A stretch of 64,000 nucleotides of DNA from Varroa destructor (GCF_002443255.2 NW_019211457.1:28152220-28216219); one strand, 5' to 3'; positions 51,101-63,887 are shown, counted from the first letter of the stretch. Notes: generated by a model from the sequence alone, not told the origin. Numbers and translations are program-made.

Positions 51101-51102
51101 AG

Positions 51103-51290
51103 CTTGTTCTAGTTAGCTGTGTTCTTCAATGGGCCTTTGCCCGAGGTCCCGGCCACGGCCATGGCAATCAAAAGGGCTCTTTCGTAGGTCATCGCCATTA
51201 GGATATTCATGGAAGCTATGATTTTGTTTGGGACATCAAGGACGGCTATGGTGACGTGAAGGGCCGAAAGGAAAAGGGTCTATGAAGGTT
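51103..51290 (+). pseudogene. Cuticle protein (RR family) pseudogene 1
   Basis: After a good acceptor (TTTCCAG ending at 51102) the frame reads a signal-peptide end (LVLVSCVLQWAFA), then a Gly/His-rich stretch (RGPGHGHGNQKGS). An in-frame TAG follows at 51199-51201. After it comes the start of a Rebers-Riddiford chitin-binding domain (SYDFVWDIKDGYGDVKGRKE), which ends at a TGA at about 51283. RR proteins bind chitin in arthropod cuticle, and a first exon splitting the signal peptide is their usual gene form. The second half of the RR domain is missing. Two stops within 180 bp make a functional product unlikely. Confidence 0.75.
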
Positions 51291-52384
51291 ACGGGAAATG
51301 CCACTCCGGATGCCATAAAAAACCCACTATGGTTATTGCTAATTATGGATCCTTCTAATAGATAGATAAATACATACATAGTGAAATAATTATACTGCAG
51401 GTATCAAGCAGGAGTCTACACTCGAGTCTAGCTGAGCGTGCTTTTCATTTAGACCAATAACGTTATCCTTCGGGTATATTTGCGTAGCTTCGGAGAGCTA
51501 GCCACACTCGTTTACCACTAAATTTGCAAAATACTTTATATTACAGGAAATTCTGTAATCCTTGTTGCACTGAACACTAGATTAAATAGGAACTGAGTTA
51601 AACTTTCGCATGACCACGAGTTCGTTACGTCATCGATAACTTTAGTTCCTATATTTTTACTCAGTCGGTCAAAAATTGAAAAATAGCTGAAACATGCAGG
51701 AAAGTGTATAAACTATCGGCTTTCGTGCGTACATATTCTGCTAATAGGGTCACAATTTATTCATACGAATGCGTGAATAGTACCAAACTCGCATGGGACT
51801 ATGATTGGTTCGGTGACTAAAATTTTATAACGCCTTTCATTAACCTGTTATATACCTAACCTCATTTTTAATGATATCATTCTGTTGAATGTTTTAATTG
51901 TTTTACATCAGCCTAATCGAAGTTACATCTTCGATACTGCAGGCGGGAAAAAATTATTAATAATTTTTAGTATAACGGTGTAATGGTCGGTTCGCGTTTA
52001 CGAAGACTACGAGGATACTCATATTCTCTGTTAGTGGCTGCAACTTGAGGCAGTCTCTCAAAATCATCATGACAATCAGCGTTTTCGTCCTCTCCACAGA
52101 GAATAACTACGGCCCTTCTTTTCCAGTAGTAGTGTAGTAACCGTAATAGTAGAGATCTTCTTGCTCTCCTGTGTGGACCGGTTTGGACGATGCTGTCTTT
52201 AGATGGAGGGAGCCTCTAAGTGATTCCACATGGTTCGCTACCCACTGCAGTGATATCGGTTTGTTATGTGCCGATAGTTCCTTAAGCCTTCGGTCGTTTC
52301 AGCCCTCTGCAAGAGGCCAGCGTGGCAAGGCAGCATCCGAACGGGAGCAAGAACGTTACCATTGATCCCTGACATTACACCATC

Positions 52385-55015
52385 ATGTCGGCAGGGTAAG
52401 TTTCACTGGAATGTGATACGCTTAAAAAGCACCAATTTATGATAGTTCCCGTAATACCTCTTGTCTCTTTATGTTGTGTCAAGTATAAGTGTCCGGCCTC
52501 GAGAACGCTAGACTTCTGATGAAGCATTCTAAACGCTCGTTTTATTTGATGCACATTTTATGTCTCACACTGTGTCACTGCAGGAACCGTCAGCTTGTCT
52601 CAACGCTTCCGTTGCTAACTGTTATATGCCTTCTGTTCAACTCGGTTTGTATGGCATTGCCTAAACATTTTTCGACTTCAGGGCCTCATGCCTCGCGTAA
52701 GGAGGCCAACAAAGCAAACGTCGTTGAGGCTGCTGAAGTGAGGGAGCTTCGGTTACTTAGCCCGGAAGAGAGCCGAAATCGTCTAGCGGCAATTTTCGAT
52801 CGTATTGATAAGGTATATTTACTTTTGGCATTTTTAGAATGTGAACCAGCGACGGTTGCAGGCTTGTCAGTGGAAATTATGACAACGCATTGGCCGGTTA
52901 GACCAAACCGCTCTCTTATTGATAGGGTATTAGAACTGTTTATTAGACCTTGGTTCAACTGTTGCATCACATTATTATTTCTTGTCTACCTGTACTAGTT
53001 CGCTTTATTTACGAAGCTGTGTTAGCATAGTCTTCAACAGAATTGCAGCTGTACATATATTTTTCTAACGCGAATTAACCCATAAGATACATGGTTTGCC
53101 TAAAAATAGGACCTAGATGGACTCTTGACACAAGATGAACTTTCAAAATGGATTCATCGAATAGCTCGCAGAAATATCGAATCTGGCACCCGACGCAAAT
53201 GGAATCGCCACAACCCCTATGGAAGTTCTCGTCTCAGCTGGCAGGAATATCGAAAATCCATGTACGGCCTGCCGCTCCATTGGGAAGAGGTATAGAACAA
53301 TTAGCTATCGAGCATACGTAATTAGTTAACACAAGAACTTATGTAAATTCCAGTAAGACGTGCATCCTGCAACTTATAAAGTTGAAATGAATTCGAAAGC
53401 CAAAAACTATGAAATAAATACTCAGAGCAACCGAGAGTTGCCAAGATAAGTAAAGACTCGCCAGCAGTTCTGTGGCCGACTGACAACCATTCTAACTTGC
53501 AGCGTCGTCTAGCAGATGCCGAAAAGGCTAGTTATACCTTAATATTACGCAACGTCTTGCAATAACGCTATGATTATTGCAATGTAACTTTCTCGCTACA
53601 AGAGAAAAGGGAAGATTCATGACATTCACTAAGCCAATCAGAGCATAGTTTTACCAAAATATACAAGCAAGCTAGCCGAAGGCCATCGCTGTCGCATTGA
53701 TTGTCGAGTGTTCTTCATTTAATGACTAATACTCGTTTTAGGATCAGCATCCCCAACAGGATGCAGATGGTCATAAGGTGAATCGAATGATTAGAACTGA
53801 CCGCCGACGTTGGCTCGCAGCTGATCGGAATGGTGACGAAATGCTGGACATTGAGGAGTTCGAAGCGTTCCTTTACCCTGAAGAGAAGGAACATATGGCC
53901 GAGGTCGTTGCTATCGAAACGCTGGAAACAGTTGATAAAAATGGCGACGGGTGCGTTTAAGCTTCACTTTGGTATTCGACTATCATTTGTCTTCTCTGCT
54001 TGAATTATGTTGCGTACGCAGAAGAGATTATAATATAACTAGATCCAATTATTGACTACAGTTCAGTGAAGATTGTAGTATATAGACCCCCATAGCTATA
54101 CAAAAATGCAGTATCTAGGTTAGTTAAGACTATCGCACAACTTAAAGTTTGTCGAAAGCGTTGGACGTCCCGAACTGATTCTCGTGGTTGTTGTTGTTGG
54201 TGTAGCTGCTGCCATTTTTGTTATTTTACAATAAAGAAAGCATATTGTTCCCTTTTTAGCTTGAAGAGCTTCTTATTTATTAGTTAGATCCTTAGTTATT
54301 ATTATACTAATTATGCTATCATTTAAATGCTACAGCATGGTGGATCTTAACGAATACATAGAGGATATCTTTCCCGATCTAAACGGAGGCTCACTGCCTA
54401 ACTATGCTCAGGAAGAAGTAGAACTTTTCCGTAATCGTCGAGATACGAACGGTGATGGCCAATTAGATCTTCAGGAGGTTCGTATTTATCTGCATTTTAA
54501 CTGCGTGCTAGAATTTTTCACGAAGATAAACAAACATATACCCTCGTACATAGTCGTAGATAATGTTAACAATGGGCCACAGTTAGAAACGGCGTATTAC
54601 ACAAACAACTGATTTTAGCCGAAAAAAAAAGTGCAATGCAAATAATTATCAGATCGGAAAAGTGACCCCAGTATAATTGTTTTTCATGTGGAAGCTCCGA
54701 GGAATTCGCGCATCCCATTTTCCTCATCAGAAGAACATTAAAAAATAAAACTTATGTAATATTAGCTGCAAATATACGTTTTTTTCACTATAACATAAAC
54801 TTCAACATACCTTTCAGATGATCGCTTACACCCATCGTTCAGAAGACGACCACCCCGAGGCGGAAGCACTTCATCTGGTCCATTCTGCTGACAGCGATTC
54901 CGATGGAAAATTAAGCAAGCAAGAAGTCCTTGAGAATTATGATCTCTTTGTGGGTGGCCAAGTTACTGATTATGGCGAGGCTCTACTTAAGCTACCGAAT
55001 CACGACGAATTTTGA
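52385..55015 (+). CDS. CALU: Calumenin (CREC-family ER Ca2+-binding protein)
   Basis: A low-affinity Ca2+ binder of the secretory pathway. Coding exons are 52385-52395, 52584-52812, 53110-53289, 53742-53950, 54336-54477 and 54818-55015, all phase-consistent, giving 322 residues (calumenins are about 315). The signal peptide is split by the first intron (MSAG, then [20 protein letters not shown] and VCMA). Six EF-hand positions are seen: [13 protein letters not shown], a degenerate second loop ([16 protein letters not shown]), [38 protein letters not shown] and [13 protein letters not shown]. Several loops cross exon junctions, which supports the joins. The C-terminal block [17 protein letters not shown] and the tail HDEF match calumenin rather than the HDEL of reticulocalbins. 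It lies between two cuticle-protein pseudogenes on the same strand. Confidence 0.93.
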
Positions 55016-56530
55016 TTGCATAAAACCACTAAGTAGAGGAGCACTGACGATAAGTAAACAAACATGCTACAGCTACGCCAGAGTTACGAGGTAAAAAAAA
55101 CAGTGAAAAACTTATGATCAGAGGATACCATGGTAGTGTAACGCAATAGAAAATGTATATGGCCCAATGTACTCCTATGGTAATATCTGATCAAGCAAAT
55201 GTGTCTAAAGTTTCGTCGGAATAATTTCGACCCCAATCAACGATTTGTACTATATGCGAATCGTTCTTAATCTACTCAACTTTAATATTCATTGAAGATT
55301 TCAAAAATAAGATAGCCCATATTTACGTAATTAGCACGTCTCGTGCGCTACGTATTCCTGTGCTATTTTCTGTTAATTCTATTGTGACTTAATGTGAGAT
55401 AGTGATATGATATATATTGCGATAACGATATACTGTAGGCCTGCAACTATCAGTAAGCAGCTCTTCACTGGCCAAGTGCTAATAATATCACTATCTTGTT
55501 CACTTGATATTCCTCTGTTTTTATATCTATGATTGAATTAGTAATTTCATTGAGAAATACCTCTATTTTATCTGTTTCATCAAAATCATCATCGCAAACA
55601 TTATTTTTAAAATAAAAATGTTAAACATAGAAAAATTGCATGCCTCCGAGGCTCATGGAATGCCTCCTACCAGCAATTTCCGATCTAGCGTAATTTTTTT
55701 TATTAGGCTCAATATTGTTCGTAGATAGGATGCTATCGAAACGATATACAACACATTTTCCAATGTAGATTTAGCCAGTAATAATAATAAAAGACAATTC
55801 AGCAATTAATAACTACTCGCAGTGAATACGTACATAATACCCCGATCAACGTTGTACCTTTGTTAACAATTGTATTCACGACCTTGTCTACTGTTTAGAC
55901 CCAGTCCACCCCTTCCCCTGTCCCGCCTAGCTCGCTGTTGTACACATGTGTACATCTTTCGATGTCTGCTTTGAATATTAGTTGTTTCTTTTTTGACCTT
56001 GGAAAGGTATGCCCCTTATTCCCTTTGTAGGAAAACCAAAACTGATCGCGGTGACTTTTCGTGTAAATGTTTAACTTGCGGATAAGAACGAAATATGCGG
56101 TGTAAAGCGGACACACACGATCATTCCTCGTGGCTTTTTGTAGCTCTTGCCCTCCGGTGTCGTCAAATTCTGTTGCGGTTGTTCAGTCCTTATATAACAC
56201 GCGGCAAAGTAGTAACTTATCATTCAAGTATCACACACAAGTTAACACCGTTAGACACCTGTTAGCGTAGAGTTATGGTTCAAGCCAGTGGTTTCGTTCT
56301 TCAGGAGGTTTCCTATTTACGACAAGCATTTGTATAGTAGAATATTGCCTAAAGTAACTTCAGGTTTTTTGCAGGGCGCGTGGCTTTTTGGCCTCAATTA
56401 GTCTAATTCATCGACTAGTAATGATAATATTAGTCAAAATGAATAACAGTAATAGTAAATATAATGTTTTGTTTACGAAAAAAATAGCTAACATTTTTTA
56501 TTGGCAAAAATTTACAGTTGCCATATTTTT
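55016..56530. other. Intergenic, nothing recognised
   Basis: About 1.5 kb between calumenin and the second cuticle pseudogene. It must contain the calumenin 3'UTR. No exon or repeat family recognised. Confidence 0.5.
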
Positions 56531-56534
56531 TCTA

Positions 56535-57001
56535 AATGATCGTAGCCGGGGGTGTCCTTACATTGGCCTTTGCCCAAGGCCCTTGCTAGGGCCATGGCGG
56601 TCATGGAAGCAGTTCTACGGTTCATCGCCGTCAAAACGATCATGGAAACTATGACTTTGCTTACGATATCAAGGACGCCTATAAGAACGTAGACGGCCGA
56701 AAGGAAAAAGGGGATCTCAAAAACACGTACTCGGCTCTTACCATCTCAGCGAAATAGACGGAAAGCATCGTTTCGTTTATTATGTGATTGACAAGAGTGG
56801 TTTTCGCCATTAAATGAAACCAAATGAACATAGCAAAATAACAAGCCATCCGACAACCGCTGAGTATCACTCAGCTAATAACAGATATATTCCGCCTGAT
56901 CACTACAGACACTATGACAGCTCTCGTGATTACGGAAAACACCACGATGGACTCGGTTACGGCGTAGGTCGAGGACATAGTTTTCATTCGTGTTTAATGT
57001 G
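56535..57001 (+). pseudogene. Cuticle protein (RR family) pseudogene 2
   Basis: Reads IVAGGVLTLAFAQGPC, an in-frame TAG (56587-56589), a Gly/His-rich linker (GHGGHGSSS), then a Rebers-Riddiford domain: YDFAYDIKDAYKNVDGRKEK, and after a frame change SYHLSEIDGKHRFVYYVIDK and SGFRH. A TAA at 56811-56813 interrupts just before KPNEHSKITSHPTTAEYHSA, which corresponds to the KTNEPGT-type stretch following the domain in intact family members. A Tyr/His/Gly-rich C-terminal region runs to a stop near 57000. It is better preserved than the copy at 51103-51290 but has two stops and one frameshift. A recently lost tandem cuticle gene is likely. Confidence 0.8.
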
Positions 57002-57009
57002 AAGCACAA

Positions 57010-59200
57010 ACGACGACGAGTGGTTGTTTGCAAAAAAGCTCCTCTACTAAAATTAGTTACTTTGCTTCTACCAATAAAGGTTAGTGCTAAAAAATAGATC
57101 ACATGTTAAGTTTTATCTGAGAATGTATTTATTAGTTGTATAAAGCTCCATGTTGGATATGCGTATGGTCACAACTCCGAGTGGTAATTTTAATCAATGC
57201 CGAAATGAGAAAGCAAGGAAACAGCCATTTCATCATTAAGGTAGCATTAAGAGATTACGATCGAACTAAGGGGTCCATTATTTCTGTTATACAATATGCA
57301 GCAGTTCGTTAAAATAGTTTCAGTACCGTTCCTCCCAAAGCTGTTTTGAAGATTGATTCTTTCCAATATATTTCTATAGTAGCATGTTCCACTTCATACT
57401 ACATTAAGCAGAGAATAGAAAATTTTCGAATTGACATGCTTAGATTCAAGTTACAAGCGACAAGCAGAGAGAAAAATGTCTGCCAACCGTAATAAGTTCG
57501 AATATTTATATACGAGTGAAAATCGCTCCGTTCACATAAATCATAGATTCATTATCCAAATTGAAAACTGAATGAAATGTATTTTAATATGTATTCATTA
57601 TAACCAGCATATGCATTTATCTCATAAATGCAAAAGTATTTCGTTATTTTGACCTGAGTAGCTAAGGCCTGGGTTGCAAGAATGAAACATCAGGTTCAAG
57701 CCAAACCATCAATTTTACGTCTTCCAAATAACACGGAAAAATCTGTCTTGTTAAACTCTCTTTATTTTATAATTATATGTTCGTTGATATATTGAGCTGA
57801 TATTAAGCTATTAACTGATTAGTTTAAGCAGTTGATACCAGTTTATAGCTTCTCCCAAGTCCAGACACCAACACAAAGGAGAGCGCCAAGGGTTATTTTA
57901 AACATGCGGTTTCGTCGTGGTCGCCTAGAGGTCTCTGCGGTCACGTCGCCTGCTAACTGTGCACAAACTGCGCAGACGACGCTGCAGCCGCTGCTGAACC
58001 GAATCGACTTCGATTTTTCGAGTAGAGCGTTTATACATTGAACGGAACACCCCGACGGTGGCTTTAGACCAAATCCACTATTGTTTCTGAATGCAATCGT
58101 GCCAATTAGAGAATATTTGTGATTTGGTTATTTACTATTTTGTCGTTTATGCTACGCGGCGTTCCACTCTAATACCAAACGGTAAGAATTACGAATTTAC
58201 ACTTAGTCAACCGCTGCATTTCAAAACAGAGTCAAGAAAAAATGTATACGTAAGTCATAAATTCAAGATTTCATACCAAATATTACTTGATACATTTTTG
58301 ATATTTCATAGCAAAAAAGATAACAAAACTACGTTTTCAAGATAGTTTAATAGATTGTGCAACGGTTCCATTGTGTGCTCTCGTTATCGATCAGTGTATT
58401 AACATACTCAAAAAAATAATCTTTCTTAGATGAAAAATTGTGGTCATAGCATTAACGTGGCTCTTACGGTCGGACATACTGCAAGTACAGTACGTTGCAA
58501 GATTTTTTGCATTGATAAAAACTAAATATTTTGCAAACATTTAGCCAATGTTGTGAAAATCTTGTCACTCTTAAGATTTAAAACAGCTTGGCGTGCCAAC
58601 AAGAATTGGCGAAATCTGTCCGTATTCTAAGATGTTGTTTATCTAGTAATAGTCTGAATTCTAAAATTTTAATTCAAAGAAAGTGTTCTAGACATGTACA
58701 ATGAATGTGTTCTCTTAGGAAAAAGAATTGTATATCCCGCGGCACTTGGTTAATAAACGATCTTCTTGCCAACAAACCATGACACACATTTAACAGTTAG
58801 CCTTAGTATCTAGTTTGCTTTGTTTCGTCTTTCAACCTCAAACAATCAACGGTCATCCATCCACTTACAGAATCAATTGCTCACCTTGTCGGAGGTCTTC
58901 TCTGCGTGCATCAAGCTTCTTGAAAGGGGATGTTCCAGAGCTATATCGCAAACTTCCTTTATGCTGGGCATTATCCCATTCCATAAATATTTGCAGCGTA
59001 AAGATTGAAATTTGAAGTGTGCCCAGGGTTGTTTGCTCTTGTTTTTTTTGGAGATTTGCGACCCCTGCAACTCGCATTTTTAAGAAGTAAATCTCTAACC
59101 GGGTCTTTAAGCCAGAATCGTGTATGAGCTGGCATTGTGGATAGGACACTATTAGGCACCAAGAAACCACAATTGTTTATATAGCAAAGTGAACGACAGT
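57010..59200. other. Intergenic upstream of CFDP1
   Basis: About 2.2 kb with no recognised exon. The last part must contain the CFDP1 promoter. Short open frames at 57832-58041 and 58865-59170 show no family motifs. Confidence 0.5.
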
Positions 59201-59210
59201 ACAGTAAACG

Positions 59211-60026
59211 ATGGATAAGCTCGCGGGTGATTTGATGAATGACTCTGATTCCGACGATCAGGATTACGTTCCGTCAGGCGCCGAAAGTGAAGAAGACGAT
59301 GATGCACCGGCTGACAACAGTGAAATCCCTGATGAAGATGAAGCGGAGAAACAGAAGACTGATGCTCTCTGGGCTGACTTCATGGCGGATGTCGAGCCAC
59401 TTTCGAAAAAAGCTCGAGTCGAAGACAAGGACACCAAGAGTTTAGATCCAAATAATGAGGCTGTGGACATTAACGATTCAAAGAACGGTGCAGGTGTAAA
59501 TCTAAAACGGGACAGTTCCGCTTCAAGTGAAATTAAGGAGTCAGCTAAGGATAGTGGAGGTAATCACAGCAAAACTGCGGACTCAACCGATGACAGTGTG
59601 GGCACTTCAGGAACGAGCAACAAGATCAAGGTAACCCAGGTATTTGACTTCGCCGGCCAAAAGATTGAAGTTGAGAAGGAGGTGGACAAGAATTCGAAAG
59701 AAGCAAAGCAAATACTGGCTGAACAATCAAAGAAATCTGACGAGAAGAAACTTCTTGTCAGACCAAAAGTGGGCGGAGGTCTGAGCACAATTGTCAGTGG
59801 ACTACTCAATAAAAAGAACAAGATGAGCATCTTTCAGAAGACGCAGCTGGACTGGGACAATTTTACGAAAGAAAAAAATATCAAAGAAGAATTAGCTAAC
59901 TATAACAAAGGTAAAGACGGCTACCTCGAAAAAGTGGCTTTTCTCGACAGAACCGACTTACGTCAGTTTGAACTAGAAAAGGCTATGCGTGATCGGCAAC
60001 GCGCAGCAAGGGGAGGGAACATGTAA
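59211..60026 (+). CDS. CFDP1: Craniofacial development protein 1 / BCNT (SWR1 subunit Swc5-like)
   Basis: CFDP1 belongs to the BCNT family, the animal counterpart of yeast Swc5 in the SRCAP/SWR1 complex that deposits histone H2A.Z. Single exon, 271 residues. The N terminus is highly acidic (DSDSDDQDYVPSGAESEEDD), followed by TDALWADFMADV as in the family. A conserved KVTQVFDFAGQKIEVEKEV motif sits mid-protein. The C-terminal BCNT-C domain (about 190-271) has WDNFTKEKNIKEELANYNKG, KDGYLEKVAFLDRTDLRQFE and LEKAMRDRQRAARGG. Length is close to the human protein (299). The ATG is the first in frame and begins with the expected acidic head. Confidence 0.95.
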   Translation: MDKLAGDLMNDSDSDDQDYVPSGAESEEDDDAPADNSEIPDEDEAEKQKTDALWADFMADVEPLSKKARVEDKDTKSLDPNNEAVDINDSKNGAGVNLKRDSSASSEIKESAKDSGGNHSKTADSTDDSVGTSGTSNKIKVTQVFDFAGQKIEVEKEVDKNSKEAKQILAEQSKKSDEKKLLVRPKVGGGLSTIVSGLLNKKNKMSIFQKTQLDWDNFTKEKNIKEELANYNKGKDGYLEKVAFLDRTDLRQFELEKAMRDRQRAARGGNM

Positions 60027-60718
60027 TCGAAAGCACGTGGCAAGCCTACGCGACCATATAAGCTGGTGACCCGAAAATATTCGCTTAATAATACCACACT
60101 GATATAGATACTAAAATATATCTGAGCTGGCGCAGTGACGCAGTTACATTATAAATAGGTAAAATATACCAGAACTAGATAGCGGGAGCATTCCCGAAGC
60201 AGCCGAATATTTACCATAGCAGCAAATTCTTGATTTGTTTTGTAAACCTCATATCTAATGAGTATTTCGTAACAAGTGGTTGCCTGTTTATTTTGATGTT
60301 TTCACAAATGTATGAACATTTATGTAATCAATGCTACTGTGATCTTTTTGAATGGTCAAGCATAGATAACCCTCAGTGACACGGAGTGTAGTTGATTGGT
60401 ACGTATCAGCAGTCTGTACACGAGGATACGATGAATTCGGTAGATCAAACACAATCTATCAGACAATAGTATACCGATGAACGTTTCTAAGTCGAACGGT
60501 TGTATGATGGGATGCATGTGGAAAAAGAATGTGACCAATGCCAGGGTTCCGCAGGCATAGCATCCAGAAATAACATGGGATCTGTTAGTAATAGGTCGAT
60601 TTGCGTTGGGGTGAAACAAAGGTGGATAGAAGAATGTTCCGTGTAAATATTTGATGCATTTTCATAGCTTCTTGTGCCTACCCTGCGCCCCGTCGAGGCG
60701 AAATTTTTCTAAGAAATG

Positions 60719-60724
60719 AAATAA
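60719..60724 (+). terminator. Candidate poly(A) signal downstream of CFDP1
   Basis: AATAAA about 690 bp after the CFDP1 stop. It is the clearest consensus site on this strand that I noticed, but the 3'UTR length is a guess. Confidence 0.3.
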
Positions 60725-60729
60725 ATGTC

Positions 60730-62540
60730 GTTGTGAACAACTGAAGTGCTTATTGACGATGCGCTGTGTTTATTTTTGGTAGACAGAGATTAGGCAGATA
60801 ATATCTGCGTGCCTATCAATTATAATTATTAAAATAGGCATAAATATATTATTGCACACATTGGTGTAATATGTGGTGTTAATTTGCATTTTTCTTCGAG
60901 AGGCCTGTTTGGGAGATTCTTCAACGTGTATAGCGAGGTCATACATAATACCTGAAACTTTTTTTGTATTAGCGTAAAATATTGAAACCTATATGAACGA
61001 ACTATGATCGGTTAGCATAAAATATTCTTACCTATATCTAAGATTCGTCGCTATGGAAGGGCAAGAAAAAGCTGCATCTATGGGAGCTAAGCAAGAGTAG
61101 TAGAATTGACTCGGGCCAAAACTAGAGTACCAGCACTTCACCCACGTGCTAGGCATGCAGAGACCCATCCAAATGTGTATTCTATATCCTGGTCCATCAC
61201 GATCTTTTCAGGAATTCAAAGATGTTCAGTCAATACTTCTCAACGGGAATGCCGGGAGGTACACGGCTGGTTCAAGATACGCCAGTCGAAGAGGAAGGTC
61301 CAGCAGCTAAAGATGATCATCGTAAGTTATATTTGTCGCTCCATATATTTTCCGACGTTAATTTAACATGAGTAATTTTGATATATACTTCAATGTCGGA
61401 TAGCGGGTTGGTACCCGTCGTGTCATTCGCATGGGCTGTGGTGTAGTGAACGCACGGCCTACGTTATGTTTCTATAATTTGTTACTTGTTAGCAAATAGG
61501 TGGTTTAGTACAGCCCCGTTTTTCTTTGCTAAACTAAAAGACTATTTTGGGTTTCCATTTAAGGTGCTATTGCTGTTGAGCATTCCTGCTTGTCTCGATC
61601 CACTTTTAACCCTAGCCCCTATTTCATTAAAAGACCTTAAGTTTACCGGACATGCGCACCATTACTGGGCCACACGCAACCATTTAATTGAATATGTAAA
61701 TTAATTTAGGCCTCTTTTGACACAAATGGAACGTCTATCCATCAATGCAATAGGTGTGTTACAGACGTACACAAAAAAGTGGATGTCTACAAATTTGGGA
61801 TTGTCTAGTTTGGTTTAATGCTTTCTCGTCAACATTAAGCAATCGCGTGTACATGTATATTTCGAGCTTGATGTGCAGAACTATGTTAGAATCTGGTGTG
61901 CAGAAAATTTGCCTATATACAGCGAAAAAAACTTGCCATTAATAAAAAGCTAATTATCCTATTGTTGTGAATCATGGAAGTACGTGAAACTAGTCTTTGT
62001 GCTTGGAATCGTCCACTTCGAGCCAACGTGAAAGTACCCGTTTGGACTGAGAACTTTTCTACGTAGTCTTAAGGGCCTACTGAAGTGCCGCGTAGATCAT
62101 CGCACCTCTCTGCATCGTAGTCTTAGATCTCAATCGTAAATTTCATTTGGTTAAGAAATATATGTAACATATTCATATAGCTTTGAATACGGTTTTCTAG
62201 GTTTTTAATCTCATTTTTTCACAAAGTATTACTAGAATAAAGTGCCCCGTATTTCCCTTGGACCGTAAGTGTATTAGGTACTTTAGATTGCATTGTTTAC
62301 TTTATATCGTATTGTTAACTGCTGTTGCCATCTGAGTGAGCGGTGAAATTAGATAATATAAGAAAGCCAACTAAAATCATCTGCGGAAATGCTGTGATAA
62401 TTCATAGAGTATAACACAACGATCTATTTCAATGGTAGGCAGTAAAGAGGCAAATCATGTTGTCCAAAATACACTTCATGTAGTATTAGGTGTTTGTAGA
62501 GTTTTATAATTAACTTTTGTAAACATTACGTTTTTGCAAG
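60730..62540. other. Intergenic or 5' intron of the Myb/SANT-like gene
   Basis: About 1.8 kb with no recognised exon. It may be part of an intron, because the SANT-like exon at 62760 starts mid-codon and needs an upstream exon that I could not identify. Confidence 0.45.
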
Positions 62541-62544
62541 TCTT

Positions 62545-62650
62545 TTTAAACAAGAAAGTTGAAGTCAAAAATGTGTGTAGTAATTTGATCAGCTCGAGAC
62601 AATGGGCGAAAATTTTCAAAAGAAGATAACCATCATAACAATCTTTGTTA
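62545..62650 (+). pseudogene. Decayed duplicate of the second SANT-gene exon
   Basis: The sequence ACAAGAAAGTT, then ATTTGATCAGCTCGAGACAATG and the following GGCGAAAATTTTCAAAAGAAG plus downstream ATAACC, parallels the exon at 63643-63771 and its donor region. An internal stretch is deleted and the donor GTAACG has become ATAACC. It lies upstream of both intact exons, so the duplicated unit was moved or copied over about 1.1 kb. Confidence 0.7.
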
Positions 62651-62759
62651 TACGAGCTTTAAAATCGATTTTGCATATTTGAAGCTAATGAAATACTTAC
62701 GTACGATCACAAATGTAAATATCATGTTCTCAAACCTCGCGTGTTTCTGGTGTTTTTAG

Positions 62760-63771
62760 ATTGGACGAGAACTGATATCGAAAAGATGCTTCAATTATAT
62801 TTGACCTCCTGGCCTCAAATGGGTCCGCGAGGAAAATATGACACCCTCAAAGAGCTGTTTACGGCAATTGCTCATGAAATCAATGCTTCGCTTACTTCAA
62901 AGCAGGTTCAGGTAAGGACAATAAATATTTTGACATTATAATTGATTTCTGTAAAAAGTATTAATTGAGAGTATATTTTTCGTATCGAAGCAGGCAAATA
63001 TTTGTATGTCCATATCCACAAGGCAATGGACGAATGATGAATAGAATCAAACAAACTGGGTCGCTTCGGTTACCTGTTTAGCAACTAATAGATGTCATGC
63101 CATTGCGCTAATGGGTTCTGAACATAAGTAGGTATTTTAGCTGACAGGCAGAAGCTACCTACTGTGACTTAAATCTACAACTGCATGCTTAATTAAAACA
63201 GTGATGTTTATACATCCTGATCATCAGTATTATCAGTGACAAACAAAAACTAGGCTTGAGCTGTCTCAGTGGCTATTATTTTTGTGAGGACTATAGTATC
63301 AATTACAATTAGGCCAAAGTAGGGGTTTTATTCAAATCAAAATGTTGATGATTCTGTCAAAATTTTAGGGCCACCTAGAGGTGTTTTGTCCGAGCGCTTT
63401 ATGACAAAAGGCATCCCATAATGATTGCAGACATTTGCGTCAGGGGTTTGACAGTGTAAATAATCTATTCTCGTGTTTTAGAGATTTTAACAAAATGGTA
63501 TCAGAGTGTATATAAAAAAAAGCATGATCAATTAATTACACCTTAATATGTTTGTATATGGCCTAAAAATCAATAATAGCAGAGAATTTACTAACGTTTG
63601 ATTACATGAATTTGCTTGATTTTTTACCTTTTCAATTTTTAGGATAAGTTTAACCGACTGAAAAAGATGCACAAGAAAGTTAAATATGAAGATCAGAGCG
63701 GAGGGCGGAAGTTTGCGTACGCAAAGTATTTTGATCAGCTTGAGACAATGGACGAGAACTTTCGAAAGGAG
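62760..63771 (+). CDS. Myb/SANT-like domain protein, partial (runs off right edge)
   Basis: Two phase-compatible exons are visible: 62760-62911 and 63643-63771, with acceptors TTTTTAG and donors GTAAGG and GTAACG. They encode WTRTDIEKMLQLYLTSWPQM, KELFTAIAHEINASLTSKQV and then DKFNRLKKMHKKVKYEDQSG, KFAYAKYFDQLETMDENFRK. The order of an early Trp, a middle helix and then a basic DKFNRLKK-like helix fits a Myb/SANT-like (MADF/trihelix-type) DNA-binding domain. Such domains occur in transcription factors and in genes captured from Harbinger-type transposons. Start and end exons are not in view, so I give no gene name. Confidence 0.6.
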
Positions 63772-63887
63772 GTAACGGTCATAATAACAAATAATTGAGT
63801 AGCGAAACTAAAAGACCATGTTTCGAGTCTTGTGTCCGATACTGCTTTAGTTAAGCATTGCTCTAGATGGTGGACTTTCAGCACAAA

